A DNA stretch of 35,094 nucleotides, from the NCBI RefSeq assembly GCF_902826855.1, contig NZ_CADEGK010000022.1, positions 1-35,094 on the forward strand, read 5' to 3'. Within the stretch, counting starts at the first letter, position 1; each line of letters opens with the position of its first letter. Source of the DNA: an uncultured Phenylobacterium sp. Lineage in GTDB: Bacteria; Pseudomonadota; Alphaproteobacteria; Caulobacterales; Caulobacteraceae. The translations under genes and the position numbers were made by a program. Shown one piece after another: positions 26,235-34,647 of this stretch. The notes under the pieces are model-generated. The model saw nothing but the letters and a program-made list of their open reading frames with translations, was not told where the DNA came from and made no database searches.

Positions 26235-26402
26235 CTATTCAGCGGGTTCGCCGGGACCCGGGCGCTTACCCCAGGTTTCGAGCCAGGCCTTCATAGACGC
26301 GTGGTCGATGACCTTCCCCGCGTCCAGCTCGGCAATTCCTTCGGCGTCGGCCGCCTGATCAGCGGCCGAGTCATCCTCAAAGATTGGCTGCAGCTTGCCC
26401 AT
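26235..26402 (-). CDS. antitoxin of the ParE/RelE-type pair
   Basis: A 55-residue reading frame immediately upstream of the toxin. It begins MGKLQPIFEDDSAADQAA and contains DAGKVIDHASMKAWLETWG, the pattern (GxVx-H-xxVxxWLxxWG) common to small antitoxins that precede ParE-like toxins in alphaproteobacteria. The acidic N-terminus and the C-terminal helix should wrap the basic toxin; such antitoxins usually also repress their own promoter. The gap of 43 bases to the toxin and the shared strand support one operon. Confidence 0.78.
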   Translation of the reverse strand: MGKLQPIFEDDSAADQAADAEGIAELDAGKVIDHASMKAWLETWGKRPGPGEPAE

Positions 26403-26665
26403 GACCAGACTCTAACGCACTCCGGCCGCCGAGGGTAGCCGGGGGACAAGAACCGCTCGACGTCGCTCAGCGTGCAGCTGCGCCAGACGCCTCGGCGTGA
26501 GGCCGAATGGACTCGCCTAATGTATGTTATGCGAAAATATGATACCTAGTACGATGAATTAATGTCGGATTGCGAAATAGCTGCGACTGACCTCGCTGCA
26601 TGGGGTTCAGGCCAAAACCAGTTGCGACTATTCGATCCGACGTTCGGAAGCCGGCCAAGCCATCA
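26403..26665. other. intergenic region with AT-rich element
   Basis: These 263 bases lie upstream of the antitoxin and downstream of the leftward amidohydrolase. They should hold the antitoxin promoter. An unusually AT-rich patch (26518-26562) carries TATGTTAT-GCGAA at 26523-26535, nearly the same as a site in front of the crotonase gene at 27841-27854. No gene is seen. Confidence 0.4.
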
Positions 26666-27769
26666 TCAGACGGCGATCCCGTACAGTTCCGCCACGTTGT
26701 CGTGGCAGATCCAGTTCCGCTCCTGCTCGCTCAGGTCCTTGGTGTGCTCTTCGAGCATGCTCTGCGACAAGGGCCAGGTCGAATCCGAGTGTGGGAAGTC
26801 GTTCGCCCACATCAATCGACGGACATTGCACATGTCCTTCATCCTGAAGGCCACCCAGTCGTCCTGGAAGGTTACGTAGATGTTTTCCCTGAAATACTCG
26901 CTCGGCAGGCGTGCGAGCGGTGGGGCCTTCATCCAATAGCGATGGCGTTTGTAGGCGTGGTCCATGCGATACATGTAGTGCGGAACCCAGCCGGCATCCG
27001 CCTCGACGCACACGACCCTGAGACCGGGGAAGCGGTCAAAGACCCCGCCGAATATGAACGTCCCCATCACGTCCTGGCAGCCGCGGATGATGGACAGGAA
27101 ACTGTTGATCCGCGGGCCGCGCGTCTGGCCGCCGATGCTGTCCGACTTGCCGGTCAGGATATGGAACGACAACGGCATGTCGCATTCGACAGCGGCGGCC
27201 CAGACCTTGTCGTAGACACCGGAGTCGTAGTCCTCGACGGCGGGGTTGCCGGGCATCATCACGCCTCTGAAGCCCATCTCCTTTGCGCGAAGGATTTCCG
27301 CGACGCCGTCCTCCGGCGTGCGCATGGAAACCTGCGCCAGACCGTAGAGCCGGTCGGGAGCCTCACCGCAGTACTCCTGCAGCCATCGATTGTAGGCCTC
27401 GAAGCAGGCCTTCTTGAAATCGAAGTCGGGATGATTGCAGAGCATCATCCCGACGGTGGGATAGATAAACTCGGCGGCGACACCGTCCCGTTCCTGATCC
27501 GCCACGCGGAACTTGGCGTCCCAGCCGCTTCTCCACAGATCTTCGAAGGCCACGCCATGCGTCGTGATCTGCGACGGGTCCTTGCCCGCGGCGGCAACCA
27601 GGCCCATCGGAATCGGCGAGGCCAATCCTTCGATGACGAAGACATCGCCGATCTTGTCCACCCGCTCCATCCGCGGCGCGCGGTCGCGGAACTTCGGGTC
27701 GATGTAGTCCACGTAGCAGTGCGGAGGCTCGGTGATGTGCGAGTCCGCCGATATGGGCTTCTTGATCAT
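26666..27769 (-). CDS. amidohydrolase-family (amidohydrolase_2) enzyme
   Basis: A 367-residue metal-dependent hydrolase or decarboxylase of the ACMSD/LigY-like amidohydrolase_2 group. The N-terminal metal motif is ISADSHITEP (Asp-x-His); a mid strand carries MPLSFHILTG, and the C-terminal acidic residue lies in MWANDFPHSDSTWP. These fit a TIM-barrel enzyme acting on carboxylate-rich ring or chain intermediates. The substrate is unknown; the neighbours suggest a degradative pathway through CoA esters. ATG 27767-27769 is preceded by a GGGTGGAAG ribosome site; a longer start at 27802 adds a non-conserved stretch. It is divergent from the crotonase operon, sharing 147 bases of control region. Confidence 0.87.
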   Translation of the reverse strand: MIKKPISADSHITEPPHCYVDYIDPKFRDRAPRMERVDKIGDVFVIEGLASPIPMGLVAAAGKDPSQITTHGVAFEDLWRSGWDAKFRVADQERDGVAAEFIYPTVGMMLCNHPDFDFKKACFEAYNRWLQEYCGEAPDRLYGLAQVSMRTPEDGVAEILRAKEMGFRGVMMPGNPAVEDYDSGVYDKVWAAAVECDMPLSFHILTGKSDSIGGQTRGPRINSFLSIIRGCQDVMGTFIFGGVFDRFPGLRVVCVEADAGWVPHYMYRMDHAYKRHRYWMKAPPLARLPSEYFRENIYVTFQDDWVAFRMKDMCNVRRLMWANDFPHSDSTWPLSQSMLEEHTKDLSEQERNWICHDNVAELYGIAV

Positions 27770-27916
27770 CTTCCACCCCCCGTCGCTACAAAAGCGCGTC
27801 ACGAATGGGACTACCCAGTCCGGCCACCTTGTAGCAGATATATGTTATTGCGAAGCAGCTATGTGCGAATTCGTGAAATGGCAGCCCGTGTGGCCTCTGG
27901 TGATCGGCAGGACGTG
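27770..27916. promoter_or_regulatory. divergent control region of the catabolic operons
   Basis: These 147 bases separate two divergent catabolic genes and are AT-rich at 27830-27865. TATGTTAT-T-GCGAA at 27841-27854 repeats, with one extra T, the element at 26523-26535. A regulator of the TetR or similar type could bind here. No -35/-10 pair is clear. Confidence 0.4.
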
Positions 27917-28672
27917 ATGGCGAAGATCAAGGTGGCCGGCCAGGGCGGGGTTCGTGAAGTGACGCTGGCGCGGAGCGAGAAGCGCAATGCCCTGGACGCC
28001 GAGATGTTGGCGGCCCTGACCGAGGCGTTTTCCGGCACGCCGGACCCGGCCGAGCGGGTGACGGTGGTCCGCGCCGAGGGGCCGGTCTTTTGCTCGGGTC
28101 TGGATTTACGCGAGCGCGGCGGCGGGACGATCGGCTCGTCGGCCATCGAGACCATGCTGCATGCCATCGAGCTCTATCCCTTGCCGGTTGTGGCGGTGGT
28201 GCAGGGCGACGCTATCGCCGGCGGCAACGAACTGGCGCTGCACTGTGACTTCGTGGTGGCCAGCGAGACCGCGCGGTTCGGCATGTCGCTCGCCAAGATC
28301 GGGCTCGCGCCATCCTGGTTCCTGGCGAAGAAGCTGCTAGAGGTCGCCGGTCCCGTCGGCGCGCGCGAGATGCTGCTCCTGGGCGATCCGATTCCTGCGC
28401 GACGGATGGCGGAGATGGGCTTGATCCACCGCGCGGTGGCGCCGGCGGGGCTTGAAAGCGCTGCGCGCGCCGCGATCGATCGCCTGGCCGGCAACGCGCC
28501 ACTTTCGCTGCGGGCGATGAAGGCGCTGATGGTGCGGGCCATGACCTACCGCGACGCCATCAGCCACACCGACATCGACGCCCTGGTGGCCGCGGCGTCG
28601 GCCAGCGCCGATGCGCGCGAAGGCATAGCCGCCATGCTCGAACGGCGCCCGCCGCGCTTCGAGGGTCGCTAG
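27917..28672 (+). CDS. enoyl-CoA hydratase/isomerase-family (crotonase) protein
   Basis: A 251-residue crotonase-fold protein. The substrate and oxyanion-hole blocks are SEKRNALDAEML (20-31), GPVFCSGLDLRE (55-66) and GDAIAGGNELALHCDFVVAS (98-117). Aligned by eye with rat mitochondrial enoyl-CoA hydratase, the position of Glu144 is Leu125 (FGMSL) while Glu164 is kept as Glu151 (GAREMLLLG). With one acid only, it may be an isomerase, hydrolase or other crotonase reaction rather than a hydratase. The start at 27917 matches the family; in-frame ATGs at 27842 and 27878 would add up to 25 residues and include the AT-rich element. It is the first gene of a four-gene operon. Confidence 0.88.
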   Translation: MAKIKVAGQGGVREVTLARSEKRNALDAEMLAALTEAFSGTPDPAERVTVVRAEGPVFCSGLDLRERGGGTIGSSAIETMLHAIELYPLPVVAVVQGDAIAGGNELALHCDFVVASETARFGMSLAKIGLAPSWFLAKKLLEVAGPVGAREMLLLGDPIPARRMAEMGLIHRAVAPAGLESAARAAIDRLAGNAPLSLRAMKALMVRAMTYRDAISHTDIDALVAAASASADAREGIAAMLERRPPRFEGR

Positions 28673-29008
28673 ATGGCCGGGGTGCGGCTGGACAAGCCCT
28701 GGCAGGATCTCACTGCCGAGGCCGTCGGACGGCTGGCCGGCGAACTGGGTGTCTACCATCTGGGCGACACAGAGGGCCGCATGTTGCGGATCGGCTACGC
28801 GGGCGGGCGCACCTTGTTCGGTCTGCGGAGTGAACTGGCGGCCGCGCTGGCGAGGGGGGAAGCCGCGCGGTTCCGCACCGAAGTCACCGCGCAGTATCTC
28901 AGCCGCTATGAGGAGCTGCTGATGGTCCATGTCGCCGATCACGGGCGCCTTCCGCCCGGCAACGCCGCCGACGGGCGCCGTCGGCTCGGCCGGCTGAGCC
29001 CGGGTTGA
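28673..29008 (+). CDS. conserved hypothetical protein, possible GIY-YIG-like fold
   Basis: A 111-residue protein starting directly after the crotonase stop. Central blocks are GVYHLGDTEGRMLRIGYAGG, TLFGLRSELAAALARG and ARFRTEVTAQYLSRYEELLM, then VADHGRLPPGN. The V-Y-H-L-G...RIGYAGGR opening recalls the GIY-YIG pattern, and the Arg in the following helix and a later Glu could match its active residues, but I cannot confirm nuclease activity. I recall similar small proteins in acyl-CoA dehydrogenase operons. Its stop (TGA at 29006-29008) is immediately followed by the AAGGAG ribosome site of the next gene. Confidence 0.6.
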   Translation: MAGVRLDKPWQDLTAEAVGRLAGELGVYHLGDTEGRMLRIGYAGGRTLFGLRSELAAALARGEAARFRTEVTAQYLSRYEELLMVHVADHGRLPPGNAADGRRRLGRLSPG

Positions 29009-29019
29009 AGGAGACCGCC

Positions 29020-30186
29020 ATGGACTTCGACATGACCCACGAGCAGTCCCTGATCGTCGAGCAGGTGCGACGCTTCGTGCGCGAGGAGATCGTGCCCCTG
29101 GAGGCCAAGCTCGATCCCGACGCCTCGCGCCTCGAGCCGGAGGACCAGGCCCGTCTCGTGTCCATGACCCGGGCGATGGGGCTCTACGGCCTGGGCATCC
29201 CGCCCGAGTTCGGCGGTCCGGACATCGACATCGTCACCCAGACCCTGATCGCCATGGAGACCTCGCAGCATCGCGCCGGGCTCTATTCGCCCTGCTTCGG
29301 GGCGTTCGGCGGCGCGGGCCTCGCCCAGCTCTACGAGGCCAATGACGACCAGAAGGACCGCTATCTCTATCCGGTGCTGCGCGGCGAGAAGCGCGGGTTC
29401 TTCGGCCTCACCGAGCCGTCTGGCGGCTCGGACCCGGCGCGGGCGATCCGAACCAAGGCGGTCCGCGACGGCGACGACTGGGTGATCACGGGGTCGAAGA
29501 TCTTCATCTCCGGCGCCGACGTAGCTGATTTTGGCATCGTCTTCGCCCGCACCGACGCCGACAAGGGCCGTGGCGGCGTCACCTGTTTCATCATCGACGC
29601 CGACACTCCGGGATTCCACGTTCGCCGGGTGGTCCATACGCTCAGATCCGGCCACTACGGCACCGAGCTGCAGTTCGAGGGCGCGCGTGTGCCGCATGCC
29701 AATGTGCTGGGCGAGGTGAACCGCGGCTTCGCCATCGCCAACGACCGGCTGACGCGCCAGCGAATCCCCTATGCGGCCGGTTGCATCGGCGTGGCCATCC
29801 GCGCCCAGGAGATGAGCATCGAATACGCCAAGCAACGCGAGACCTTTGGCGCGACCCTCTCCACACGCCAGGCGATCCAGTGGATGGTGGTGGACAACGA
29901 CATCGACATCCGCACCGCGCGCTGGGCGACGCTGGCGGCCGCCTGCAAGGCGCAGCGGAGCGAGCCGTTCCGCGCCGAGGCGGCCATGGCCAAGCTGCTG
30001 GCCTCGGAAGGCGCCAGCCGCGTCGTCGACCGGGCGATCCAGATCCATGGCGGCTATGGCGTGACAAAGGATTTCCCGCTGGAGCGCTGGTACCGCGAGA
30101 TGCGCATCCGCCGCATCGGCGAGGGGCCCAGCGAGGTGCAGCGCATCGTCATGGCGCGCGAGCTGTTCAACCAGGCGCTCTACTAG
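29020..30186 (+). CDS. acyl-CoA dehydrogenase
   Basis: A 388-residue FAD enzyme that removes two hydrogens from an acyl-CoA to give the 2-enoyl-CoA and passes electrons to ETF. The N-terminal helical domain (MTHEQSLIVEQVRRFVREEI) is followed by FFGLTEPSGGSDP, GSKIFISGADVADF, the C-terminal domain AKQRETFGATLSTRQAIQ and the signature QIHGGYGVTKDFPLERWYRE. The likely catalytic base is the Glu of RIGEGPSEVQR (about residue 368). ATG 29020 has a perfect AAGGAG 9 nt upstream; TTG 29005 is less likely. It lies between the small protein and the CoA transferase in one operon and should act on the CoA ester they make. Confidence 0.92.
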   Translation: MDFDMTHEQSLIVEQVRRFVREEIVPLEAKLDPDASRLEPEDQARLVSMTRAMGLYGLGIPPEFGGPDIDIVTQTLIAMETSQHRAGLYSPCFGAFGGAGLAQLYEANDDQKDRYLYPVLRGEKRGFFGLTEPSGGSDPARAIRTKAVRDGDDWVITGSKIFISGADVADFGIVFARTDADKGRGGVTCFIIDADTPGFHVRRVVHTLRSGHYGTELQFEGARVPHANVLGEVNRGFAIANDRLTRQRIPYAAGCIGVAIRAQEMSIEYAKQRETFGATLSTRQAIQWMVVDNDIDIRTARWATLAAACKAQRSEPFRAEAAMAKLLASEGASRVVDRAIQIHGGYGVTKDFPLERWYREMRIRRIGEGPSEVQRIVMARELFNQALY

Positions 30187-30188
30187 GC

Positions 30189-31390
30189 ATGGCGGGCCGT
30201 CCTCCTCCCCTGGCGGGTGTCACGGTCATCGACCTGGGACAAGTCTATCAGGGCCCCTATGCGGGCCTGTTGCTGGCCAAGGCCGGCGCCAATGTCATCA
30301 AGGTGGAGCCGCCGCGCGGCGAGCCGTTGCGCGCCCGCGAGGCGCTGGGCGGCGGCGCGTCGCTGCCGTTGGCGATGCTCAACTCCAACAAGCGCGGCAT
30401 CACCCTTAATCTGAAGGACCCCCGCGGGGTCGAGCTGATGCGGGGTTTGGCGCGCAAGACCGATGTACTGCTGGAGAACTTCGCGCCCGGGGTGATGGAC
30501 AAGCTGGGCGTCGGGCCCGCGGTGCTGATGGCCGACAACCCCCGCCTGATCTACGCTCGGCCACCGGCTACGGCCTGTCCGGCCCCGAGCGCGACAATCT
30601 CGCCATGGACATCACCATTCAGGCCGCGTCCGGCGCCATCGCGGTCACCGGTTTCGCCGACGGGCCGCCCGTCAAAGCGGGGCCGGCGATCGCCGACTTC
30701 CTTTCCGGAACCCACCTCTACGGCGCCATCCTCACCGCGCTATATGACCGGGAGCGGACGGGCCTAGGTCGGCTGGTGGAGGTGGCGATGATCGAGGCCA
30801 TGTTCCCGACCCTGGCCTCAAGCCTGGGCATGCTGCACAGCAACCGGGACAATCCCCTCGGCCGGACAGGGAACCGCCACAGCGGCCTCGCCGTCTCGCC
30901 CTACAACGTCTATGCCTGTCAGGACGGCTGGTTCGCCATCATCTGCAACAGTGGCGAGCACTGGGCCAATCTCTGCGCGGCCATGGGCCGGCCTGAACTC
31001 ACGGCCGATCCGCGTTTTGCCCGCAACAGCGACCGGGTGCAGAACATGGCCGCCACTGACGCGGCGGTCGAGGCCTGGGCCGGCGGCTTGACCCGGCGGG
31101 AGATCTTCGAGGCGACGGGCGCTCACCGCGTTCCCTCCGCGCCGGTCCGCGAGCTGACCGAGGTGCTGGACAACGCCCACATGCGCGGCCGCGGCATGAT
31201 CGAGCAGATCGACCATCCGAGTCTGGGCCATATCGCCGTCCCCGGCAGCCCCATGCGCTACCACGGCACCCTCCAGGCGCCGGCCACGCCCAGCGCCGCC
31301 CTCGGCCAGGACAACGTCCAGGTCTATGGGGAACTCCTCGGGCTGGGGGCCGAGGAGGTGGAGGTGCTCCAGCGCGAGGGCGTGATCTAG
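30189..31390 (+). pseudogene. CaiB/BaiF-type CoA transferase, interrupted by a one-base deletion
   Basis: A class III CoA transferase that would move CoA between carboxylic acids. Frame one (from ATG 30189, 2 nt after the dehydrogenase stop) gives GVTVIDLGQVYQGPYAGLLLAKAGANVIKVEPP and runs correctly to NPRLIYA at 30557. The other frame continues with SATGYGLSGPERDNLAMDI from 30557 to the stop at 31390. One missing base at 30555-30559 explains the break, and 1202 nt is one short of a 400-residue gene. In the repaired protein, Asp170 (IADFLSGTHLYG) is the catalytic Asp of the family (Asp169 in formyl-CoA transferase). Everything else looks intact, so a recent mutation or sequencing error is likely. 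Confidence 0.88.
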
Positions 31391-31681
31391 ATCTTCTCTT
31401 GAGCGGACGACCGTCGAGGGAAAAGCTTCGATGTTACCCTTCGGCGGGCCGAACCCGCCAGGTCCGGAGAAGGTGCTCCCAGGTCAACGACGCCTTGTCC
31501 CGGGGTCGGACGCTCGAGGCTGCGATATGGGTTCTACCAATCTACGGCAACCTGCTCCGACGCCGTTTCGGGCGGTGCGCTCTAGGCGCACAGTCCCGGA
31601 TTTGGGCGTTGTAGGATTATCGCCATGACCGTTCGGCGCGGATCGAACCGTTGAACGCCGCCCGGCAATGACCGTGGGTCC
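31391..31681. other. convergent intergenic region with hairpins
   Basis: These 291 bases separate the CoA-transferase end from the end of the leftward P450. Two small hairpins are visible: GGCGGG-CCGAA-CCCGCC at 31443-31459 and TGCGC-TCTAG-GCGCA at 31576-31590. Neither has a T-run, but one on each side fits termination of the two facing operons. I see no credible gene. Confidence 0.4.
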
Positions 31682-32917
31682 CTAACGCGCACTCACCCTG
31701 AGATGCTGCAGGCCGCGGAAGAACGGCAGCGTGCGCCACGCCGGGGCCTCTTCGGGATCGCTGAGGCGAAGGTCCGGGAACCGATTGAACAGGCGCAGGA
31801 TGGCGACCTGCGCCTCCATGCGGGCCAGCGGCGCGCCGATGCAGATGTGGGCGCCGCCGCCGAAGGCGAGGTGGGGATGGTGCTTTCGGCTCACGTCGAA
31901 GCGGTGCGGATCCAAGAACATCTCCGGATCACGGTTGGCCCCGCGCAATGACACGAGCATCGATTGGCTGGCTTTGATCGGACAGCCGCCGACTTCGATG
32001 TCCCTCGAGGCGATCCGGCTGGTTATGTCGACAGGGGGGTCGTACCGAAGCGCCTCCTCAACGACCGCATTGATGATCCCGGGATCGGCCCGAAGCTTGG
32101 CCAACTCTTCCGGGTGGGTCAGCAGCAGGCGTACTGCGTTGCCGATCAGATCCGTTGTCGTGAGGTTGCCGCCCACCAGCAGCGCCGAAAGGTTTATGCG
32201 AAGTTCGGCGTCGCTGACCGGCAGACCTTCGGCCTGAAGCCGGGTCATGTCGCTGAACAGGTCATCCTGCGGGTGCTTCCGACGCTGGGCGAGCATCTCG
32301 GTGAAGTAGTCGGTGAGCGCCGGTCGGGCCCGTTCCAGATGCTCGGTCTGAGCGGCCGTCCGGAAGGGATTGAGGCCCTGAATGACCCCCTCTGACCAGT
32401 CCCGAAACTCGCTCAGTCGTTCATGATCCACGCCGAGAATCGCGGCGATAACATCGATCGGGATCGGCACGCAGAATTCCGGCATCAGGTCGAAAGTCGG
32501 CTCATGAGCCAGGCGGTCCAGGGCGACATCGACGATGCGCTCCACGTTCGGCCGCCCCTTCGCCACCCGGGCATAGAGCGCGCGAGCCAAGGGCTGGCGG
32601 ATGCGGGCATGGTCGGGGTTGTCGAGACTGAGGATGCTGGTGGTCTCGCCGCGCGTCTCGCCAGGGACCGCGTTCTCCAGCATCCGGCGCTGGAAGACGG
32701 CCGCCTCTTCGGCGCGAAGCGGGTCTCGCCACATTTCAAGGTCTGAGACGGTCGCACGGACATCGGCGTAACGCGTCAGAAAGTAGGTCCCCGCCGTCTC
32801 CTCGCGGTAGACCGGGCATTCCGATCTCAGGTTGTCGAGCACCTGATGTGGATCGTCCCGAAACTTCGCGTCCATCGGCGTGAGTTCGAAGATGTTGGGC
32901 AGCCGGTCAGCGGTCAT
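31682..32917 (-). CDS. cytochrome P450
   Basis: A 411-residue soluble bacterial P450. The heme loop is FGGGAHICIGAPLARME with Cys359 as thiolate ligand. The K-helix ExxR is in VVEEALRYDPP. The I-helix oxygen-binding part reads LLVGGNLTTTDLIGNA, where the usual AG pair is GG and the Thr is kept. The class needs a ferredoxin and reductase, which are not in the window. The substrate is unknown; the I-helix and C-terminal loop resemble bacterial CYPs acting on terpenoids or steroids more than CYP153. ATG 32915-32917 has a GGAGA site about 9 nt upstream. It lies 431 bases downstream of the CYP153-like gene on the same strand and may have its own promoter. Confidence 0.92.
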   Translation of the reverse strand: MTADRLPNIFELTPMDAKFRDDPHQVLDNLRSECPVYREETAGTYFLTRYADVRATVSDLEMWRDPLRAEEAAVFQRRMLENAVPGETRGETTSILSLDNPDHARIRQPLARALYARVAKGRPNVERIVDVALDRLAHEPTFDLMPEFCVPIPIDVIAAILGVDHERLSEFRDWSEGVIQGLNPFRTAAQTEHLERARPALTDYFTEMLAQRRKHPQDDLFSDMTRLQAEGLPVSDAELRINLSALLVGGNLTTTDLIGNAVRLLLTHPEELAKLRADPGIINAVVEEALRYDPPVDITSRIASRDIEVGGCPIKASQSMLVSLRGANRDPEMFLDPHRFDVSRKHHPHLAFGGGAHICIGAPLARMEAQVAILRLFNRFPDLRLSDPEEAPAWRTLPFFRGLQHLRVSAR

Positions 32918-33348
32918 GTGTCTGCGTCTCCAGGGCGAGGTGTTCGAGGAAGTCCGGAACCGCGCGCGGGCCGCCCAAAGCGGTCGGCGACGAGGTCAAG
33001 GCCATCGGCTGTCATGAACGCGACCCTGCGTGGCTCGGTCACCGATATCTCCCACCCTAACGACGCAGTCACGGCGCCGGCCCCACCACACCAGCCGGCC
33101 GAACGGGCAGAAGGCCCAACGATCGACTCCCGTTGCGGCGCCAGCCACCTTAGCAGGTTTATGGCGAGAACTAATACATATGTGTTGTATATTTCGATGA
33201 GCGACGCCCTGAAGATCGAGCGAAACGGCCAAACGATGGAGCCTTCAGGAGAGGCTGAGGACCCGTTGGGAAATGCGCCGGCTCGAGTGGTTCTCCCTCG
33301 GCCTGCGTCTCAATTCTCTGACCCCCACCTTCGGCCGCCAGGGCATGC
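32918..33348. promoter_or_regulatory. intergenic region with AT-rich inverted repeat
   Basis: These 431 bases lie between two leftward P450 genes. ATACA-N7-TGTAT at 33174-33190, with the inner palindrome ACATATGT, stands out in GC-rich surroundings and resembles an operator for a TetR or MarR-type dimer. It may control the downstream P450 or a short rightward frame that begins MSDALKIERNG at 33197, which looks like the first residues of a crotonase but soon ends. I do not call that frame as a gene. Confidence 0.4.
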
Positions 33349-34617
33349 TCAATGACGGCGCGGAATCATCACAGGCATCGAGGCGTATCCGCGGATCAGC
33401 ACAGACGGCACACGGCGGGGCTCCTCGACGACCCGGATTTCCGGGAACCGCGGCAGGATTTCCTCCCAAAGAATCCGAAGCTGCAACTCGGCCAGGCGAT
33501 TGCCCACGCAGCGATGGATGCCGAAGCCGAACGACAGGTGATTACGAGGCCGCTCCCGGTCGATGATGTAGGCCTCAGGATTGTCGATCGCCTCTTCATC
33601 GCGGTTGCCGGAGGCGTACCAGATCAGCACCTTGTCGCCCTTCCTGATGAGCTTTCCGCCCAGTTCGAAATCCCGCGTGGCGGTGCGCCGCATGTTGGAG
33701 AGTGGCGTTTGCCAGCGGATCGTCTCGGAGACCATGGAGGGGATCAGGTCCGGGTTCGCCTGCAGCTTGCGGAGCTGGTCGGGGTTCTGGTTCATCGCCA
33801 GGATCGACCCCGTCATGGTGTTGCGTGTGGTGTCATTGCCGCCGACGATCAGCAGCAGCAGGTTCCCGAGGTACTCCATCCGGTCCATGTTGCGGGTGGC
33901 TTCGCCGTGGGCGAGCATGGAGATCAGATCGCCCTTTGGCGGGGCGTTCACGCGCTCGTTCCAGAGCCGCGTGAAATAGTCGACGCAGGCGAACAGTTCC
34001 ATCCTTCGTTCGGTCTCGGGATCGTCCGTGACAAGTAGCCCGGACTCAGGACCCGAAGTGGCGATGTCCGACCAGCGGGTCAGCTTGCGCCGGTCGTCCC
34101 ACGGGAAATCGAACAGTGTGGCCAGCATCTGGGTCGTCAATTCAATGGAGACCTTGTCCACCCAATCGAACGGCTCGCCGATCGGCAGGCTATCCAGCGT
34201 GTTCTGGATGCGGCTGCGGATCAACGGCTCCATCAGGTGGAGGTTTGCCGGCGATACGATCGGGCTGACGGTCTTGCGCTGGATGTCATGCTTAGGCGGA
34301 TCCATGGCGATGAACATCGGAAGCGTGAAGTCTTCCTTGGGGTCGAAGATGGTGATCGAAGGCTCGGACGAGAACACCTCGTGGTTGATGTCGACCGCCA
34401 TGATGTCGGCGTATCGGGTGATCGACCAGAACGCGCCGTCCGGATGGTGATGGGCCGGATGGAGATGAACCGGATCCTCCTTGCGCAGACGCTCCAGGTA
34501 CGGCCAAACCGTATCGGTTCGCCACAGCTCGGTGTCGGCGAGATTGATGTCGTCCAGCGGCATGGCGTAGGCCTTTGCGCGGGCTTCGGCCTTGAGGTCG
34601 ATCGAACCGTCGCTCAT
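33349..34617 (-). CDS. CYP153-type cytochrome P450 (alkane/fatty-chain terminal hydroxylase)
   Basis: A 422-residue P450 that closely matches the CYP153 family by eye: MPLDDINLADTELWRTDTVW near the start, HEVFSSEPSITIFDP, MFIAMDPPKHDIQRKTVSP, DWVDKVSIELTTQMLATLFD, LLIVGGNDTTRNTM (I-helix), the ExxR in SETIRWQTPL and the heme loop FGFGIHRCVGNRLAE with Cys370. CYP153 enzymes hydroxylate the terminal carbon of medium-chain alkanes and related compounds, using ferredoxin and ferredoxin reductase. ATG 34615-34617 follows an AAGGAGA ribosome site. It is 30 bases downstream of the flavin monooxygenase gene on the same strand, probably in one operon. All key residues are present. Confidence 0.92.
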   Translation of the reverse strand: MSDGSIDLKAEARAKAYAMPLDDINLADTELWRTDTVWPYLERLRKEDPVHLHPAHHHPDGAFWSITRYADIMAVDINHEVFSSEPSITIFDPKEDFTLPMFIAMDPPKHDIQRKTVSPIVSPANLHLMEPLIRSRIQNTLDSLPIGEPFDWVDKVSIELTTQMLATLFDFPWDDRRKLTRWSDIATSGPESGLLVTDDPETERRMELFACVDYFTRLWNERVNAPPKGDLISMLAHGEATRNMDRMEYLGNLLLLIVGGNDTTRNTMTGSILAMNQNPDQLRKLQANPDLIPSMVSETIRWQTPLSNMRRTATRDFELGGKLIRKGDKVLIWYASGNRDEEAIDNPEAYIIDRERPRNHLSFGFGIHRCVGNRLAELQLRILWEEILPRFPEIRVVEEPRRVPSVLIRGYASMPVMIPRRH

Positions 34618-34647
34618 CGAAGTCTCCTTGGCTTAGTCATCCGTGAT

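Noticed and set aside
26600-27916. Long plus-strand open frame continuous with the crotonase gene
   Set aside because: It is antisense to the amidohydrolase gene, which has clear family motifs on the minus strand. The plus-strand translation shows no domain pattern, and the crotonase family begins at 27917.
31399-31614. 71-residue frame in the gap after the CoA transferase
   Set aside because: Low-complexity Arg-rich translation in a convergent terminator region, with no ribosome site.
32918-33192. Possible decayed gene on the minus strand (a C-terminus-like stretch ending VPDFLEHLALETQTHDR)
   Set aside because: It needs one frame repair, has no start or family match and cannot be separated from chance open frames of GC-rich DNA.
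33197-33355. Short plus-strand frame starting MSDALKIERNG
   Set aside because: Only the first dozen residues look protein-like; the rest has no pattern and runs into the antisense of the CYP153-like gene.
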